A stretch of 64,000 nt of DNA from Martinezella rhizogenes (GCA_013322215.1 JAAMEZ010000058.1:248001-312000), one strand, 5' to 3'; numbered from the stretch's first letter, positions 17,210 to 27,736 are shown. Program-made: numbers and translations. Notes: generated from the letters alone by a model not told the origin.

Positions 17210-17947
17210 ATGACCGTCAATGCCCTCTATCGTGATGATTTCTATCTCTCGACGGCCGAAGCGGTCGTCACCGCAATTCACGAAGACGGGGGCATAGGAC
17301 TCGACCAGACCTGCTTCTACGCCACCTCAGGCGGCCAGCCAGGCGACACGGGTTTCCTGGAGCGCGGTGACGGCTCCAGGATTGCACTCGGCCAGACCAA
17401 GCATGGTCCGATCAAGGATATCATCATCCATGTGCCGCTCGAGGGTGAACCACTGCCCATCGTCGGCGAGAAGCTGGTGCTTCATATCGACTGGGCGCGG
17501 CGCTACAGACTGATGCGCATGCATACCGCTTGCCATCTGCTCTCGGTGGTCTGCCCCTTTCCGATCACGGGTGCGGCAGTCGGCGAGGATGAAAGCCGCG
17601 TCGATTTCGACATGAGCGAAACCATCGACAAGGACGAGGTGACGGCGAGGATGATGGCGCTCGTCAACGAGAACCATCCCGTTTTCCTCCGCTGGATCAC
17701 CGACGAGGAGCTGGTTGCCAATCCCGGCATCGTCAAATCCAAGAATGTACGCCCGCCGATGGGCCTCGGCCGTGTCAGCCTAGTCTGTATCGGCGAGGAT
17801 TCGGCCATCGACAGCCAGCCCTGTGGCGGCACGCATGTGTCGGAGACGCAGGAAGTCGGCGCGATCCACATCGCCAAGATCGAGAAGAAGGGCAAGGAAA
17901 ACCGCCGCTTCCGCATTCGTTTCGGCGCACCGACCGACGAGAATTGA
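17210..17947 (+). CDS. alaX: alanyl-tRNA editing protein AlaX
   Basis: A 245-aa free-standing homologue of the AlaRS editing domain, which hydrolyses Ser- or Gly-mischarged tRNA-Ala. The N-terminal AlaRS-like domain ends in a Gly-rich SGGQPGDTG (residues 40-48). The zinc site is H-x3-H in HTACHLL (His105, His109) plus C-x3-H in CGGTHV (Cys205, His209), so all four metal ligands are intact. The length fits the medium class, AlaX-M. It starts four bases after the cysK stop and is probably translationally coupled to it; the neighbouring SseA also deals with cysteine metabolism. Confidence 0.9.
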   Translation: MTVNALYRDDFYLSTAEAVVTAIHEDGGIGLDQTCFYATSGGQPGDTGFLERGDGSRIALGQTKHGPIKDIIIHVPLEGEPLPIVGEKLVLHIDWARRYRLMRMHTACHLLSVVCPFPITGAAVGEDESRVDFDMSETIDKDEVTARMMALVNENHPVFLRWITDEELVANPGIVKSKNVRPPMGLGRVSLVCIGEDSAIDSQPCGGTHVSETQEVGAIHIAKIEKKGKENRRFRIRFGAPTDEN

Positions 17948-18007
17948 CCGGGCAAGCGCCTATATCTCGATATCAAGACCAATAAACTATAGCAGGGAGT
18001 GATCATC

Positions 18008-18865
18008 ATGGCAGCGGACAAGAGCCGTTTCGTCGTATCCGCCGACTGGCTGCAAGGCGAGCTGGGCGCCAAGGACCTGCGCATCCTCGACGCATCCTTC
18101 TATCTGCCGGCGCAGAAGCGCGATGCCGATGCAGAATATGCCAGCGGCCATATTCCGGGCGCGATCCGCTTCGATCAGGACAAGATATCAGATCACTCGA
18201 CCAGCCTGCCGCATATGGTCCCCTCGCCCGAATTCTTCGCGGCCGAGGTCGGCAAGCTCGGCATCAGCGAGACCGATCGCATCGTCATCTATGACGGCCC
18301 GGGCCTGTTCGCCTCGCCGCGCGTCTGGTGGCTGTTCCATATCGTCATGGGCGCGCCGAACGTCTTCGTGCTCGACGGTGGTCTGGATGGCTGGAAGGCC
18401 GAAGGGCGGCCGCTGGAGACGGCGCTGCCTGCCTTTGCGCCCGCAACCTTCAAGCCCAGCTTCAACGGCAGCCGCGTCGTTTCGCTCGACGAGATGCGCG
18501 GTATCGTCGACAGCCGTGCCCTGCAGATTGCCGATGCCCGCAGCGGCGGTCGTTTCGCAGCGACAGAGCCGGAACCGCGCGAAGGTATGCGCTCCGGCCA
18601 CATGCCGGGAGCCAGAAGCCTGCCATCAGGCGTCTTCGCCGTGAACGGCAAGTTCAAATCGCTGCCGGAACTGCGCGAAACGATCGAGAAGGCCGGCATC
18701 GATCTCGACAAGCCCGTGGTGACGACCTGCGGGTCCGGCATTACCGCCGCCATCATCACGCTGGCGCTCGAATCCCTCGGCCATGGCAATAACAAGCTCT
18801 ATGACGGCTCCTGGTCGGAATGGGGCAGCCGGGCGGATACGCCTATCGTCACCGGTCAAGCTTGA
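18008..18865 (+). CDS. sseA: 3-mercaptopyruvate sulfurtransferase
   Basis: A 285-aa two-domain rhodanese protein. The N-terminal inactive rhodanese domain (residues 5-140) contains ASGHIPGAIRFD. The catalytic domain ends in CGSGITA (Cys241), the loop type that separates mercaptopyruvate sulfurtransferases from thiosulfate sulfurtransferases. It moves sulfur from 3-mercaptopyruvate to thiols or cyanide. ATG 18,008 is favoured over GTG 17,999 because GGGAG lies at a proper distance only from the former. It is the third gene of the cysK-alaX-sseA unit. Confidence 0.9.
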   Translation: MAADKSRFVVSADWLQGELGAKDLRILDASFYLPAQKRDADAEYASGHIPGAIRFDQDKISDHSTSLPHMVPSPEFFAAEVGKLGISETDRIVIYDGPGLFASPRVWWLFHIVMGAPNVFVLDGGLDGWKAEGRPLETALPAFAPATFKPSFNGSRVVSLDEMRGIVDSRALQIADARSGGRFAATEPEPREGMRSGHMPGARSLPSGVFAVNGKFKSLPELRETIEKAGIDLDKPVVTTCGSGITAAIITLALESLGHGNNKLYDGSWSEWGSRADTPIVTGQA

Positions 18866-19434
18866 GCATCGCCGCCGTGAAGACGCCCTCGTCGATCAAA
18901 GTCCACATCACCCGTCTGGAAATGACCGCGCCACCCAAGGCAAGCCTGCCCGTGCCGGTCAATATCCAGACAGCGATCATGCGGGCGCCTGGTATTCCGC
19001 TGCCCTTCTATCGCTATCTCTATCGTCAGGTCGGTGCCCGCTGGCACTGGGTGGAGCGCCTGCGCCTCTCCGACGAGCAATTGACCGCAGTCCTTCACGA
19101 CCAGCGCAACGATATCAGTGTGCTTTACGTCAATGGCGCGCCGGGCGGGTTCTTCGAATATTTCCGCCAGGACGAGGAGACGATCGAGCTCAGCCATTTC
19201 GGCCTCATCGAAAACGCGCTCGGCCTCGGCATCGGCAAATGGTTCCTGCTGCAGTCGCTCTACGCCATATGGACGCTGAACCCGCAACGGATCATCACGA
19301 CGACAAACAATCTCGATCATCCACGGGCGTTGCAGCTCTACCAGATGTTCGGCTTTTCGCCGATCTCAACCGGCGAAGGCATCGTCAGGCCGCTGAGCGA
19401 CAAGGAACTGCTCGAGCTCGCCAAGAAGGGCTAG
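18862..19434 (+). CDS. GNAT family N-acetyltransferase
   Basis: A roughly 190-aa GNAT protein containing ITRLEMTAPPK, MRAPGIPLPFYRYLY, the acetyl-CoA loop ENALGLGIGKWFL and LDHPRALQLYQMFGF. This subfamily is widespread in alphaproteobacteria; the substrate is unknown. The TTG at 18,862 overlaps the sseA TGA and is used because the conserved region begins soon after it. GTG 18,877 and ATG 18,922 are alternatives, and the RBS evidence is weak for all three. It is the last gene of the cysK operon. Confidence 0.8.
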   Translation: MSIAAVKTPSSIKVHITRLEMTAPPKASLPVPVNIQTAIMRAPGIPLPFYRYLYRQVGARWHWVERLRLSDEQLTAVLHDQRNDISVLYVNGAPGGFFEYFRQDEETIELSHFGLIENALGLGIGKWFLLQSLYAIWTLNPQRIITTTNNLDHPRALQLYQMFGFSPISTGEGIVRPLSDKELLELAKKG

Positions 19435-19515
19435 GGGCGCCATAGCTGCAGGAATCGGGTGGCTTCGCGCCTCGCTCCGGAGCATCACATGGCAAATCTC
19501 GAAAGGAGCTTTGCC

Positions 19516-20025
19516 ATGCCTTCCATCGCCTTTGCAGCCATGCCCACCCCCGACGCCGAAACTTTGTGGAACGGTGGTGCGGATGCCTACGGTCACCAGC
19601 CGGAGACCATGATTTCCGATGGTCCGGGCCATCCCTGCCGCCATTGCCTGCGCAACATCGATGCCGGCCAGGCGCTATTCGTCTTTGCCTATCGGCCCTT
19701 CCCGGAATTGCAGCCCTATGCGGAAACAGGGCCGATCTTCCTGCACAAGACGCCGTGCCGGCGCTACGAGGCGGAAGAGATCCTGCCGCCTGTACTGGCA
19801 AGCAGCCGGGACTTCATCGTGCGTGGCTATGGCAGGAACGACCGCATCGTCTACGGAACCGGTGCCGTAACGCCGACCGACGATATTGCGGTCTATGCGG
19901 CCTCGCTGCTTGAGCGTCCCGACATCGCCTATGTCCATGTCCGCTCGGCGCGCAACAACTGCTATCAATGCCGGATCGACAAAATAGGAGCGCCGGCATA
20001 CGCGGATGCCGGCGTCTCCATCTGA
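19516..20025 (+). CDS. DUF1203 family protein
   Basis: A 169-aa protein of the uncharacterised DUF1203 family. Recognisable landmarks are GHPCRHCLRNIDAGQ near residues 37-51, a PFPELQPYAETGPIFLHK stretch, CRRY, and VHVRSARNNCYQCRI at the C-terminus. The CRHC and CYQC pairs could bind metal. ATG 19,516 is chosen because AAAGGAG lies 8 bases upstream and the family normally starts there; ATG 19,489 is a possible longer form. No function is established. It is convergent with ald. Confidence 0.82.
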   Translation: MPSIAFAAMPTPDAETLWNGGADAYGHQPETMISDGPGHPCRHCLRNIDAGQALFVFAYRPFPELQPYAETGPIFLHKTPCRRYEAEEILPPVLASSRDFIVRGYGRNDRIVYGTGAVTPTDDIAVYAASLLERPDIAYVHVRSARNNCYQCRIDKIGAPAYADAGVSI

Positions 20026-20042
20026 CGTACGCGCGATCGGCT

Positions 20043-21161
20043 TTACGCGACGTTCAGAATGCTTTCCGGCGCAACGGCCTCATAGCCGAGCGCTTCGGCC
20101 ACCGGCCGGTTGGTGATGCGGCCCTTGTGGACATTGAGGCCATTGCGGAGGTGCTTGTCTTCCGCGATGGCGCGCAGGCCGCGATCGGCGAGCGCGAGGC
20201 CGTGATAGATCGTGGCGTTGTTGAGCGCATGTGCCGAGGTCACGGGAACCGCGCCCGGCATATTGGCGACGCAATAATGCACGACGCCTTCGACCACATA
20301 GGTCGGATCGGAATGGGTCGTTGCGTGCGAGGTTTCGAAGCAGCCGCCCTGGTCGATCGCGACGTCGACAATGACCGAGCCCGTCTTCATGCCTGAGAGC
20401 ATTTCGCGGGTCACCAGCTTCGGCGCGGCAGCACCGGGGATCAGCACGGCGCCGATGACGAGATCGGCGGAGAAGACTTCTTCTTCGAGCGCCTGGATGC
20501 TGGAATAGCGGGTATGGACGCGACCGTTGAAGATGTCGTCGAGCTGGCGCAGGCGCGGCAGCGAGCGATCGAGGATGCTGACATCGGCGCCGAGGCCGGC
20601 TGCCATCTTGGCCGCATGCAGGCCGACGACACCGCCGCCGATGATCGCCACCTTGGCCGGCAGCACGCCCGGTACGCCGCCAAGCAGGATGCCGAGGCCA
20701 CCATTGGCCTTCTGCAGAGCCGTCGCACCCGCCTGGATGGACAGGCGACCGGCGACTTCGGACATCGGCGCCAGAAGCGGCAGGCCACCACGCTCGTCCG
20801 TCACGGTCTCGTAGGCGACGGCGGTCACACCGGAAGCCAGCAGGCCCTTGGTCTGTTCCGGATCGGGCGCGAGATGCAGATAGGTGTAGAGAAGCTGGCC
20901 CTCACGAAGCTGTGCCCATTCGGAAGGCTGCGGCTCCTTGACCTTCACTATCATGTCGCACTTCTCGAAGATGTCCTTTGCACTTGCGGCAATCTTGGCG
21001 CCTGCAGCTGCATAGGCATGATCATCGGCGCCGATGCCGGCACCGGCCTTCGTTTCCACCCAGACTTCGTGGCCATGGGCGACATATTCCCGAACGGATG
21101 CCGGCGTCAGGCCGACGCGATATTCGTGGTTCTTGATTTCCTTGGGGCAGCCAACGCGCAT
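20043..21161 (-). CDS. ald: alanine dehydrogenase
   Basis: A 372-aa NAD-dependent enzyme interconverting L-alanine and pyruvate plus ammonia. The N-terminus MRVGCPKEIKNHEYRVGLTP is typical. The catalytic Lys is in IVKVKEPQ, the catalytic His is in TYLHLAPD, and the Rossmann motif is IIGGGVVGLHAA (residues 173-184). The C-terminal NMPGAVPVTSAHALNNAT is diagnostic. Divergent from it is an Lrp/AsnC-type regulator, the usual AldR arrangement, so alanine-responsive activation from the shared 152-bp spacer is likely. Confidence 0.95.
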   Translation of the reverse strand: MRVGCPKEIKNHEYRVGLTPASVREYVAHGHEVWVETKAGAGIGADDHAYAAAGAKIAASAKDIFEKCDMIVKVKEPQPSEWAQLREGQLLYTYLHLAPDPEQTKGLLASGVTAVAYETVTDERGGLPLLAPMSEVAGRLSIQAGATALQKANGGLGILLGGVPGVLPAKVAIIGGGVVGLHAAKMAAGLGADVSILDRSLPRLRQLDDIFNGRVHTRYSSIQALEEEVFSADLVIGAVLIPGAAAPKLVTREMLSGMKTGSVIVDVAIDQGGCFETSHATTHSDPTYVVEGVVHYCVANMPGAVPVTSAHALNNATIYHGLALADRGLRAIAEDKHLRNGLNVHKGRITNRPVAEALGYEAVAPESILNVA

Positions 21162-21313
21162 TTCATTCCTCCTCGAATGCTTTTGCGTCTTTCATTTTCT
21201 CCAACCGAAATCAGACCACCACCGCCCCGCAATGTCCTTGCAAAGACGATTTGCACTGCAGTCATTTTTCGTGATTTATTGCGTAGACAGGAGTTTTTTC
21301 GAAAGTTCTTCGA

Positions 21314-21775
21314 ATGTCTGACCTCGACGCCATAGATCATTCGATTCTGCGGATGCTGCAGCAGAATGCCAGGATCACCAATGCCGAGCTGGCCGAGAAG
21401 GTCGGCCTCTCCCCCTCGGCCTGCTCGCGTCGGCTCGATATCCTAGAAAAAAGCGGCGTCATCGACGGCTATCACGCGCATCTCTCGCACAAGGCGCTTG
21501 ATTATAAGATGATTGCCTTCGTGCACATCTCTTTATCCGGTCAGTTCGCCAAGACGCTGTCGGAATTCGAGACTGCGGTGAAACGTTGCCCCAACGTACT
21601 CTCCTGCTACCTCATGTCGGGGGAATATGATTACATCTTGCGCGTCGCGGCGCGGGACCTCGAGGATTACGAACGCATCCACCGCGACTGGCTCTCGGCC
21701 CTGCCCCACGTTGTGAAGATCAATTCCAGTTTTGCGTTGCGTGAAATCATCGACCGGCCGAATGTCGGCCTCTGA
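21314..21775 (+). CDS. Lrp/AsnC-family regulator, probably of ald
   Basis: A 153-aa regulator. The N-terminal AsnC-type helix-turn-helix spans about residues 5-62 (ARITNAELAEKVGLSPSACS). The C-terminal RAM/ligand domain contains MSGEYDYILRVAARDLEDYE. Related proteins bind amino acids and control alanine dehydrogenase genes. It is divergent from ald with 152 bases between the starts. No palindromic operator could be defined with confidence. The gene symbol aldR would be reasonable but rests on context. Confidence 0.88.
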   Translation: MSDLDAIDHSILRMLQQNARITNAELAEKVGLSPSACSRRLDILEKSGVIDGYHAHLSHKALDYKMIAFVHISLSGQFAKTLSEFETAVKRCPNVLSCYLMSGEYDYILRVAARDLEDYERIHRDWLSALPHVVKINSSFALREIIDRPNVGL

Positions 21776-21781
21776 CGCCGT

Positions 21782-22585
21782 TCAGCATAGGTTCAACAGC
21801 AAGGCGCGATGATCCGAAACTTCGGGCTCGGCGACAGGATCGAAACCGACAACCTCGATGTCAGACGTCACCAGCATATAGTCGGCAAAGCGCGGCTGCT
21901 TTCGGTAGTAAGAGGTGCGCGTGTCGTCATGTCCCCGTGAGGTGACGAGATCGGCAAGCCCCAGGCTACCGAGAATTTCGAAGGTTTCGCTATCCGGCAG
22001 CACGTTGAAATCGCCGCAGACGACCAGCCGGTCGCCTTCCTGCAGAACCTGGCGAATGATCTCGACGAGCGTATGCGCCTGATGGCGACGGGCCGGCGTA
22101 TCTCCCTTACCCGCGATATCGCGAAGGCCATGCATCTGGGCGATGGTGATGGGATAGCCACGCTCGTAGTCGAACAAGCGGATGCAATGGGCATTGCGCG
22201 AGCGCGGGTGCGGTCCCCAACCATCGGCGGAGAATTCGCCGTGGACGAAGCCTGCCGCCTGGCCAATGACCGGATAAGTCTTGCGGACGAAGGTTGCCAG
22301 CCCGAATTCGGAAGCAATCCGTCGATCGCCATCGAAGAGATCCCCTCGGGCAACCGGGAGAAAGAAACCATCATGAGCCGGCAAAGCAATCTGCAACTCG
22401 TCGAATAGATTGACCCGCTGCTGAAGTTCGACGCCGTGATCCCGATAGGTCAGCCAATCGGCTTGCGAACCAGGCGCACGTCCCACCTCTTGCAGGCATA
22501 GAACATCGGCATCAACATCGACCAGGTACCGCATCAGCGGCTCATGCAGCAGGCCGCCCCATGCATTCAAGGAAACGATACGCAT
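21782..22585 (-). CDS. endonuclease/exonuclease/phosphatase family protein
   Basis: A 267-aa EEP-fold hydrolase. Metal-binding and catalytic motifs are the N-terminal SLNAWGG, LCLQEV (Glu), AQMHGL (His region), VCGDFNVLPDSE, and the C-terminal SDHRALL. This is a Mg-dependent phosphodiesterase or phosphatase; the substrate could be nucleic acid, a phosphoinositide-like lipid or sphingomyelin. There is no signal peptide, so it is cytoplasmic. The start at 22,585 is favoured because a G-rich segment precedes it and the fold begins right after; 22,606 is a longer option. Confidence 0.82.
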   Translation of the reverse strand: MRIVSLNAWGGLLHEPLMRYLVDVDADVLCLQEVGRAPGSQADWLTYRDHGVELQQRVNLFDELQIALPAHDGFFLPVARGDLFDGDRRIASEFGLATFVRKTYPVIGQAAGFVHGEFSADGWGPHPRSRNAHCIRLFDYERGYPITIAQMHGLRDIAGKGDTPARRHQAHTLVEIIRQVLQEGDRLVVCGDFNVLPDSETFEILGSLGLADLVTSRGHDDTRTSYYRKQPRFADYMLVTSDIEVVGFDPVAEPEVSDHRALLLNLC

Positions 22586-22745
22586 ATCCCGCACCCCAAT
22601 ATCCATATTGCCGGTCGCGATCAGACACCGGATTCCAGTGCCGATTCGGCACGCCCCGATACAATTTTAACGATTACACTAAGCATCTTTCAATGCACAC
22701 ATGCTATCGAGGAACGGAAAAGGGTGTACGAGCCGGGATAACATC

Positions 22746-23105
22746 ATGCAGTTCTCTTCGAAATCTGTCGTTCAAGGCAATCTGAAAATCAAGACACGAG
22801 GTACGCCGCGCCATCACGCCCGGCTGGTGGGGCAGGTTCGATATTTCACCAAGCTCGTCGCCGGCCGTGTCGTCGATATTTCCACAAGCGGCATCGCTCT
22901 CGATCTTCAAGCGCCGCTTTATGCCGCTGCGGGCAGCAAGGTTCGCGTCGAATGCGACGATATCGGCTTGCTGGACGGTTTCGTGCGCTGGGCTCACAAC
23001 GGCCGTATCGGCATCGAGTTCGACCGCTCGTCCAATGCCTCGGCGAAAGTCGCATCCTATTTCCGCTTTTTCCACAAGGACATAAAGCCGGTTCTCAAAC
23101 GTTGA
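22746..23105 (+). CDS. PilZ domain protein (c-di-GMP binding)
   Basis: A 119-aa single-domain PilZ protein. The RxxxR motif (RGTPR, near residue 18) and the D-x-S-x-x-G motif (DISTSGIALDL, near residue 45) that together bind cyclic di-GMP are both present. Downstream strands VRWAHNGRIGIEFD fit the fold. It has no other domain, so it probably acts through protein partners on motility or surface polysaccharide. ATG 22,746 begins the domain. Confidence 0.88.
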   Translation: MQFSSKSVVQGNLKIKTRGTPRHHARLVGQVRYFTKLVAGRVVDISTSGIALDLQAPLYAAAGSKVRVECDDIGLLDGFVRWAHNGRIGIEFDRSSNASAKVASYFRFFHKDIKPVLKR

Positions 23106-23242
23106 CGGCATGTCGGTGCGAGCCGGCTACGATCCACAATAAGCCTGTCACATTACTGGTGCACACCTTCAAAAATCGTCCTAATCTCTCTCGCCCGAGA
23201 GATGATCGACGGACTATTGCCCCATCGTTGAAGGAGTGTCTT

Positions 23243-25231
<1,989 letters not shown>

Positions 25232-25246
25232 TCACCGGCGCGATTG

Positions 25247-25275
25247 TCCTCTCCCCGTTTCGGGGAGAGGATTTC
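25247..25275. terminator. bidirectional terminator between cpdB and the LysR gene
   Basis: TCCTCTCCCC (25,247-25,256) pairs perfectly with GGGGAGAGGA (25,262-25,271) around GTTTC, followed by TTTCC on the plus strand. The stem core is shared with the palindrome at 59,321-59,346. Confidence 0.75.
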
Positions 25276-25276
25276 C

Positions 25277-26245
25277 TCATTCTGCGGCGAGACGCTTGTC
25301 TCCCGGATGGAACATCTCGACCGCGGATTTGAAATCCTCGTGATTCGGGCATCGCGCCAGACGCGAGCGGAAAGCCTCTATCATCCAGGCCGCAGCCGGC
25401 CCCGGAGGATTGTCGACCTTGCGCACCGCATAGAGCGGATATTCGCTTTGGTCATAGGCATCGAGCGCCAAAGGCACCAGCCGCTCCTTCTGCAGATCTT
25501 CCATGATGAACGAGGCCGGCAGGCCGCCCCATCCGAGACCGCCGCGGATCAGCTGATGCTTGGTAGCGATATCGCTCACATGCCAGACCTTGTAGGACAG
25601 GACGTTGAAATCCCTGCCATTCGTCAGGCTCGAAGCGTCGGTAACGACGAGCTGGATCTCGTCGCGCACATCGGCCAAAGTCAACGGCCTTCCCATCTGC
25701 GCTAGTGGGTGAGTCGGTGCCGCGACCGGCATCATAAAGGAATGGCCGATGCGTTCGATGACCAAAGCATCATCCTGCTTCACCACGGAGCCGCCGATGC
25801 CGATCGTCGACTTGCCACTGGAGACGAGTTCCATCATCGAGCCGAGTTCGCCGGTGTCGAGTCGCAAAGACACGTAGGGAAAACGGTCACGGAATTCGCG
25901 CAGCACGTCGACGGTGGCGTGCACCGGCACCATGACGCTGATGGCGACGGCCACTTCCGCCTCAAGCCCCGTCTTCAGGCCCTTCACTCTGGCGCGCATC
26001 ACCTGGAGATCGGAAAGGATGCGGCGCGCATCCTCCAGCATCACCCTGCCCTCGTCCGTCAGCTTCGGCTGGCGCGAGCCCGACCGCTCGAACAAAGGCA
26101 TTTCGAGCTGAGCCTCCAGATTGGCGATCGTGTAGCTGATGACCGATTGCGCACGGTTGAGCATACGCGAAGCGGCCGAAAAACTGCCTGACTCCGCAAC
26201 GGTCAGAAAGACCTGCAATTGGTCGAGGGTGGGATTGGGGAGCAT
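25277..26245 (-). CDS. LysR-family transcriptional regulator
   Basis: A 322-aa LysR regulator. The winged HTH is at residues 6-65 (LDQLQVFLTVAESGSFSAAS and RMLNRAQSVISYTIANLEAQ). The effector domain starts about residue 92. It is divergent from azoR with a 136-bp spacer that contains palindromic TATCGATA sequences, so control of azoR and autoregulation are likely. The effector is unknown; quinones or other electrophiles are plausible because of the azoR linkage. Confidence 0.9.
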   Translation of the reverse strand: MLPNPTLDQLQVFLTVAESGSFSAASRMLNRAQSVISYTIANLEAQLEMPLFERSGSRQPKLTDEGRVMLEDARRILSDLQVMRARVKGLKTGLEAEVAVAISVMVPVHATVDVLREFRDRFPYVSLRLDTGELGSMMELVSSGKSTIGIGGSVVKQDDALVIERIGHSFMMPVAAPTHPLAQMGRPLTLADVRDEIQLVVTDASSLTNGRDFNVLSYKVWHVSDIATKHQLIRGGLGWGGLPASFIMEDLQKERLVPLALDAYDQSEYPLYAVRKVDNPPGPAAAWMIEAFRSRLARCPNHEDFKSAVEMFHPGDKRLAAE

Positions 26246-26257
26246 CTGCCATCCATT

Positions 26258-26301
26258 CTATCGATAATTCCAATCCATATTATCACAGTTTTTCTCGATA
26301 G
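26258..26301. promoter_or_regulatory. candidate LysR operator between the LysR gene and azoR
   Basis: CTATCGA at 26,258-26,264 is mirrored by TCGATAG at 26,295-26,301. The left copy lies inside the self-complementary TATCGATA (26,259-26,266). The intervening sequence is AT-rich and likely holds both promoters. LysR proteins commonly bind such spaced dyads as tetramers; no direct evidence here. Confidence 0.45.
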
Positions 26302-26381
26302 CACTGAAGACTTATCTATTGATGCGAAGGCGATCGGACTCTCCCAGCCGATTTAGCAACTCATTGAAAAGGAAAACGGAT

Positions 26382-26996
26382 ATGTCCTCCATTCTGCTTC
26401 TGACCTCCAGCCCGCGTCCGGACTCACTCTCCACCAAGATCGCCACCGAACTGGCCGAGAAGATCAAGTCCAACAATCCGGGCAAGACGCTCGTCAAGCG
26501 CGACCTCGCTGCCGATAACCTGCCGCACATCGACGGCCCCTTCACCGCCGCCATCCGCACGCCGGCCGACGCCCGTACGCCCGAACAGCAGGAACTGGTC
26601 AAGGTTTCCGACGCGCTCGTCGACGAGCTGCTGGCAGCCGACACCGTGGTCATCGGCACCGGCCTCATCAACTTCAACATCTACTCGTCGCTGAAGACCT
26701 GGATCGACAACATCGCTCGCGCCGGCCGCACCTTCACCTATACCGAAACCGGCCCGAAGGGTCTGGCCACCGGCAAGAAGGCCTATATCGTGCTCGCTTC
26801 CGGCGGCGTCTACTCCGAAGGCCCGGCTGCCCCGCTGAACCATGCCGTTCCCTACCTGAAGTCGGTTCTCGCCTTCATCGGCATCACCGATGTCGAGACC
26901 GTCTATGTTGAAGGCGTTGCCTTCGGCCCGGAAGCTGCCGAAAAGGCAATCGGCGCCGCTCAGGCCCGCGCTTCCGAGCTGGCTCTCGCCGCTTAA
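26382..26996 (+). CDS. azoR: FMN-dependent NADH-azoreductase
   Basis: A 204-aa flavodoxin-fold quinone/azo reductase. The N-terminal LLLTSSPRPDSLSTKIA carries the FMN phosphate loop. FNIYSSLKTWIDNIARAGRTFTY and SGGVYSEG are FMN and substrate contacts typical of AzoR. It reduces quinones to hydroquinones by two-electron transfer and can cleave azo dyes. AAGGAAAACGGAT precedes ATG 26,382. It is divergent from its likely LysR regulator and followed by a terminator. Confidence 0.92.
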   Translation: MSSILLLTSSPRPDSLSTKIATELAEKIKSNNPGKTLVKRDLAADNLPHIDGPFTAAIRTPADARTPEQQELVKVSDALVDELLAADTVVIGTGLINFNIYSSLKTWIDNIARAGRTFTYTETGPKGLATGKKAYIVLASGGVYSEGPAAPLNHAVPYLKSVLAFIGITDVETVYVEGVAFGPEAAEKAIGAAQARASELALAA

Positions 26997-27019
26997 TCGA
27001 CAGCATTATTCCGATAACG

Positions 27020-27048
27020 AAAGGCGGCCGGCTCCAACCGGCCGCTTT
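27020..27048. terminator. terminator between azoR and tetR
   Basis: GCGGCCGG (27,024-27,031) pairs with CCGGCCGC (27,038-27,045), flanked by AAA on the left and TTT on the right, so it can serve both convergent genes. Confidence 0.8.
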
Positions 27049-27049
27049 G

Positions 27050-27631
27050 CTATTCTGCCTGTGGCAGCGCCTTAACGAATTGTTTCACCGTCTCCAGAAT
27101 TTCGTTCGAGAGCGCCTCGTCGTTCGCCACGCGCGCAAGACCGAGCGCGCCAGTCATGAGACAAGAGGCGATGATTGCCTTCCGTCTGGCGTCGGCGGTT
27201 TCCGGCTTTGGCATACGCGCCGTCATGGCCTCGAAATTCCTTTGCAAGCCTTCCGTTGCCACGGCGCGGACCGCACCGCTGCTACGTGCCATATCGGCCG
27301 TAAGTGCCGCATAGGCACAGCCCTCGCCGCAATGATCTCGGTGTCGTTCGCTGAGATAGGTATCGACATACTCGTCGAGCGAGATGCTCGTCGGATCAAT
27401 CCCCTTTTCCTCCTGCTGCCGTCGCCATGATCCAACCGCCGATTCCACGGCTTCCGCTACGAGTTCGTCGCGGGAGGCGAAGTGCTTGTAGAAGCCGCCG
27501 ACCGTAAGCCCCGCTTCCTTCATCAGGTCGGCGACGCCGATCCCTTCCAATCCTTCTTCTCGCAGACGCTTGGCGGCAAGGGTCACAATGCGTTCGTGCG
27601 TCTTCTGCTTTTCCAGTTGCGAACGACCCAT
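27050..27631 (-). CDS. TetR-family repressor
   Basis: A 193-aa TetR regulator. The HTH is at residues 10-57 (RIVTLAAKRLREEGLEGIGV and ADLMKEAGLTVGGFYKHF). The C-terminal ligand domain contains the HCGEGCAYAALTADMAR segment found in regulators of reductase/SDR genes that sense reactive compounds; the two Cys residues could be redox- or electrophile-sensitive. ATG 27,631 has AAAGGA upstream. It is divergent from an SDR gene, with two tandem operator-like palindromes between them. Confidence 0.9.
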   Translation of the reverse strand: MGRSQLEKQKTHERIVTLAAKRLREEGLEGIGVADLMKEAGLTVGGFYKHFASRDELVAEAVESAVGSWRRQQEEKGIDPTSISLDEYVDTYLSERHRDHCGEGCAYAALTADMARSSGAVRAVATEGLQRNFEAMTARMPKPETADARRKAIIASCLMTGALGLARVANDEALSNEILETVKQFVKALPQAE

Positions 27632-27653
27632 CGAAAATCCTTTCGTGCTCGGC

Positions 27654-27682
27654 TTGACAAAATGGATTACGATCATAATCCT
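27654..27682 (+). promoter_or_regulatory. candidate promoter of the SDR gene overlapping operator 1
   Basis: TTGACA (27,654-27,659) and TAATCC (27,676-27,681) are separated by 16 bases. The -10 element lies within the first TetR-type palindrome, so repressor binding would block polymerase. Confidence 0.45.
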
Positions 27683-27702
27683 TATAGATAACGATCATAA
27701 TC
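27664..27702. promoter_or_regulatory. two tandem TetR-type operator palindromes
   Basis: Site 1 is GGATTACGATCATAATCC (27,664-27,681) and site 2 is GATAACGATCATAATC (27,687-27,702). Both share the core ACGATCATAATC, a near-palindrome centred on GATC. The centres are 22 bp apart, two helical turns, so two dimers would bind on the same DNA face. Confidence 0.75.
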
Positions 27703-27736
27703 CAGATCGTGACAAAAGCCAACAGGAGCTACGAAC

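Noticed and set aside
23146..23163. PHO box upstream of cpdB
   Set aside because: CTGTCAC is a good half-site but the second unit (CTGGTGC) matches at only 3 of 7 positions; too weak to list.
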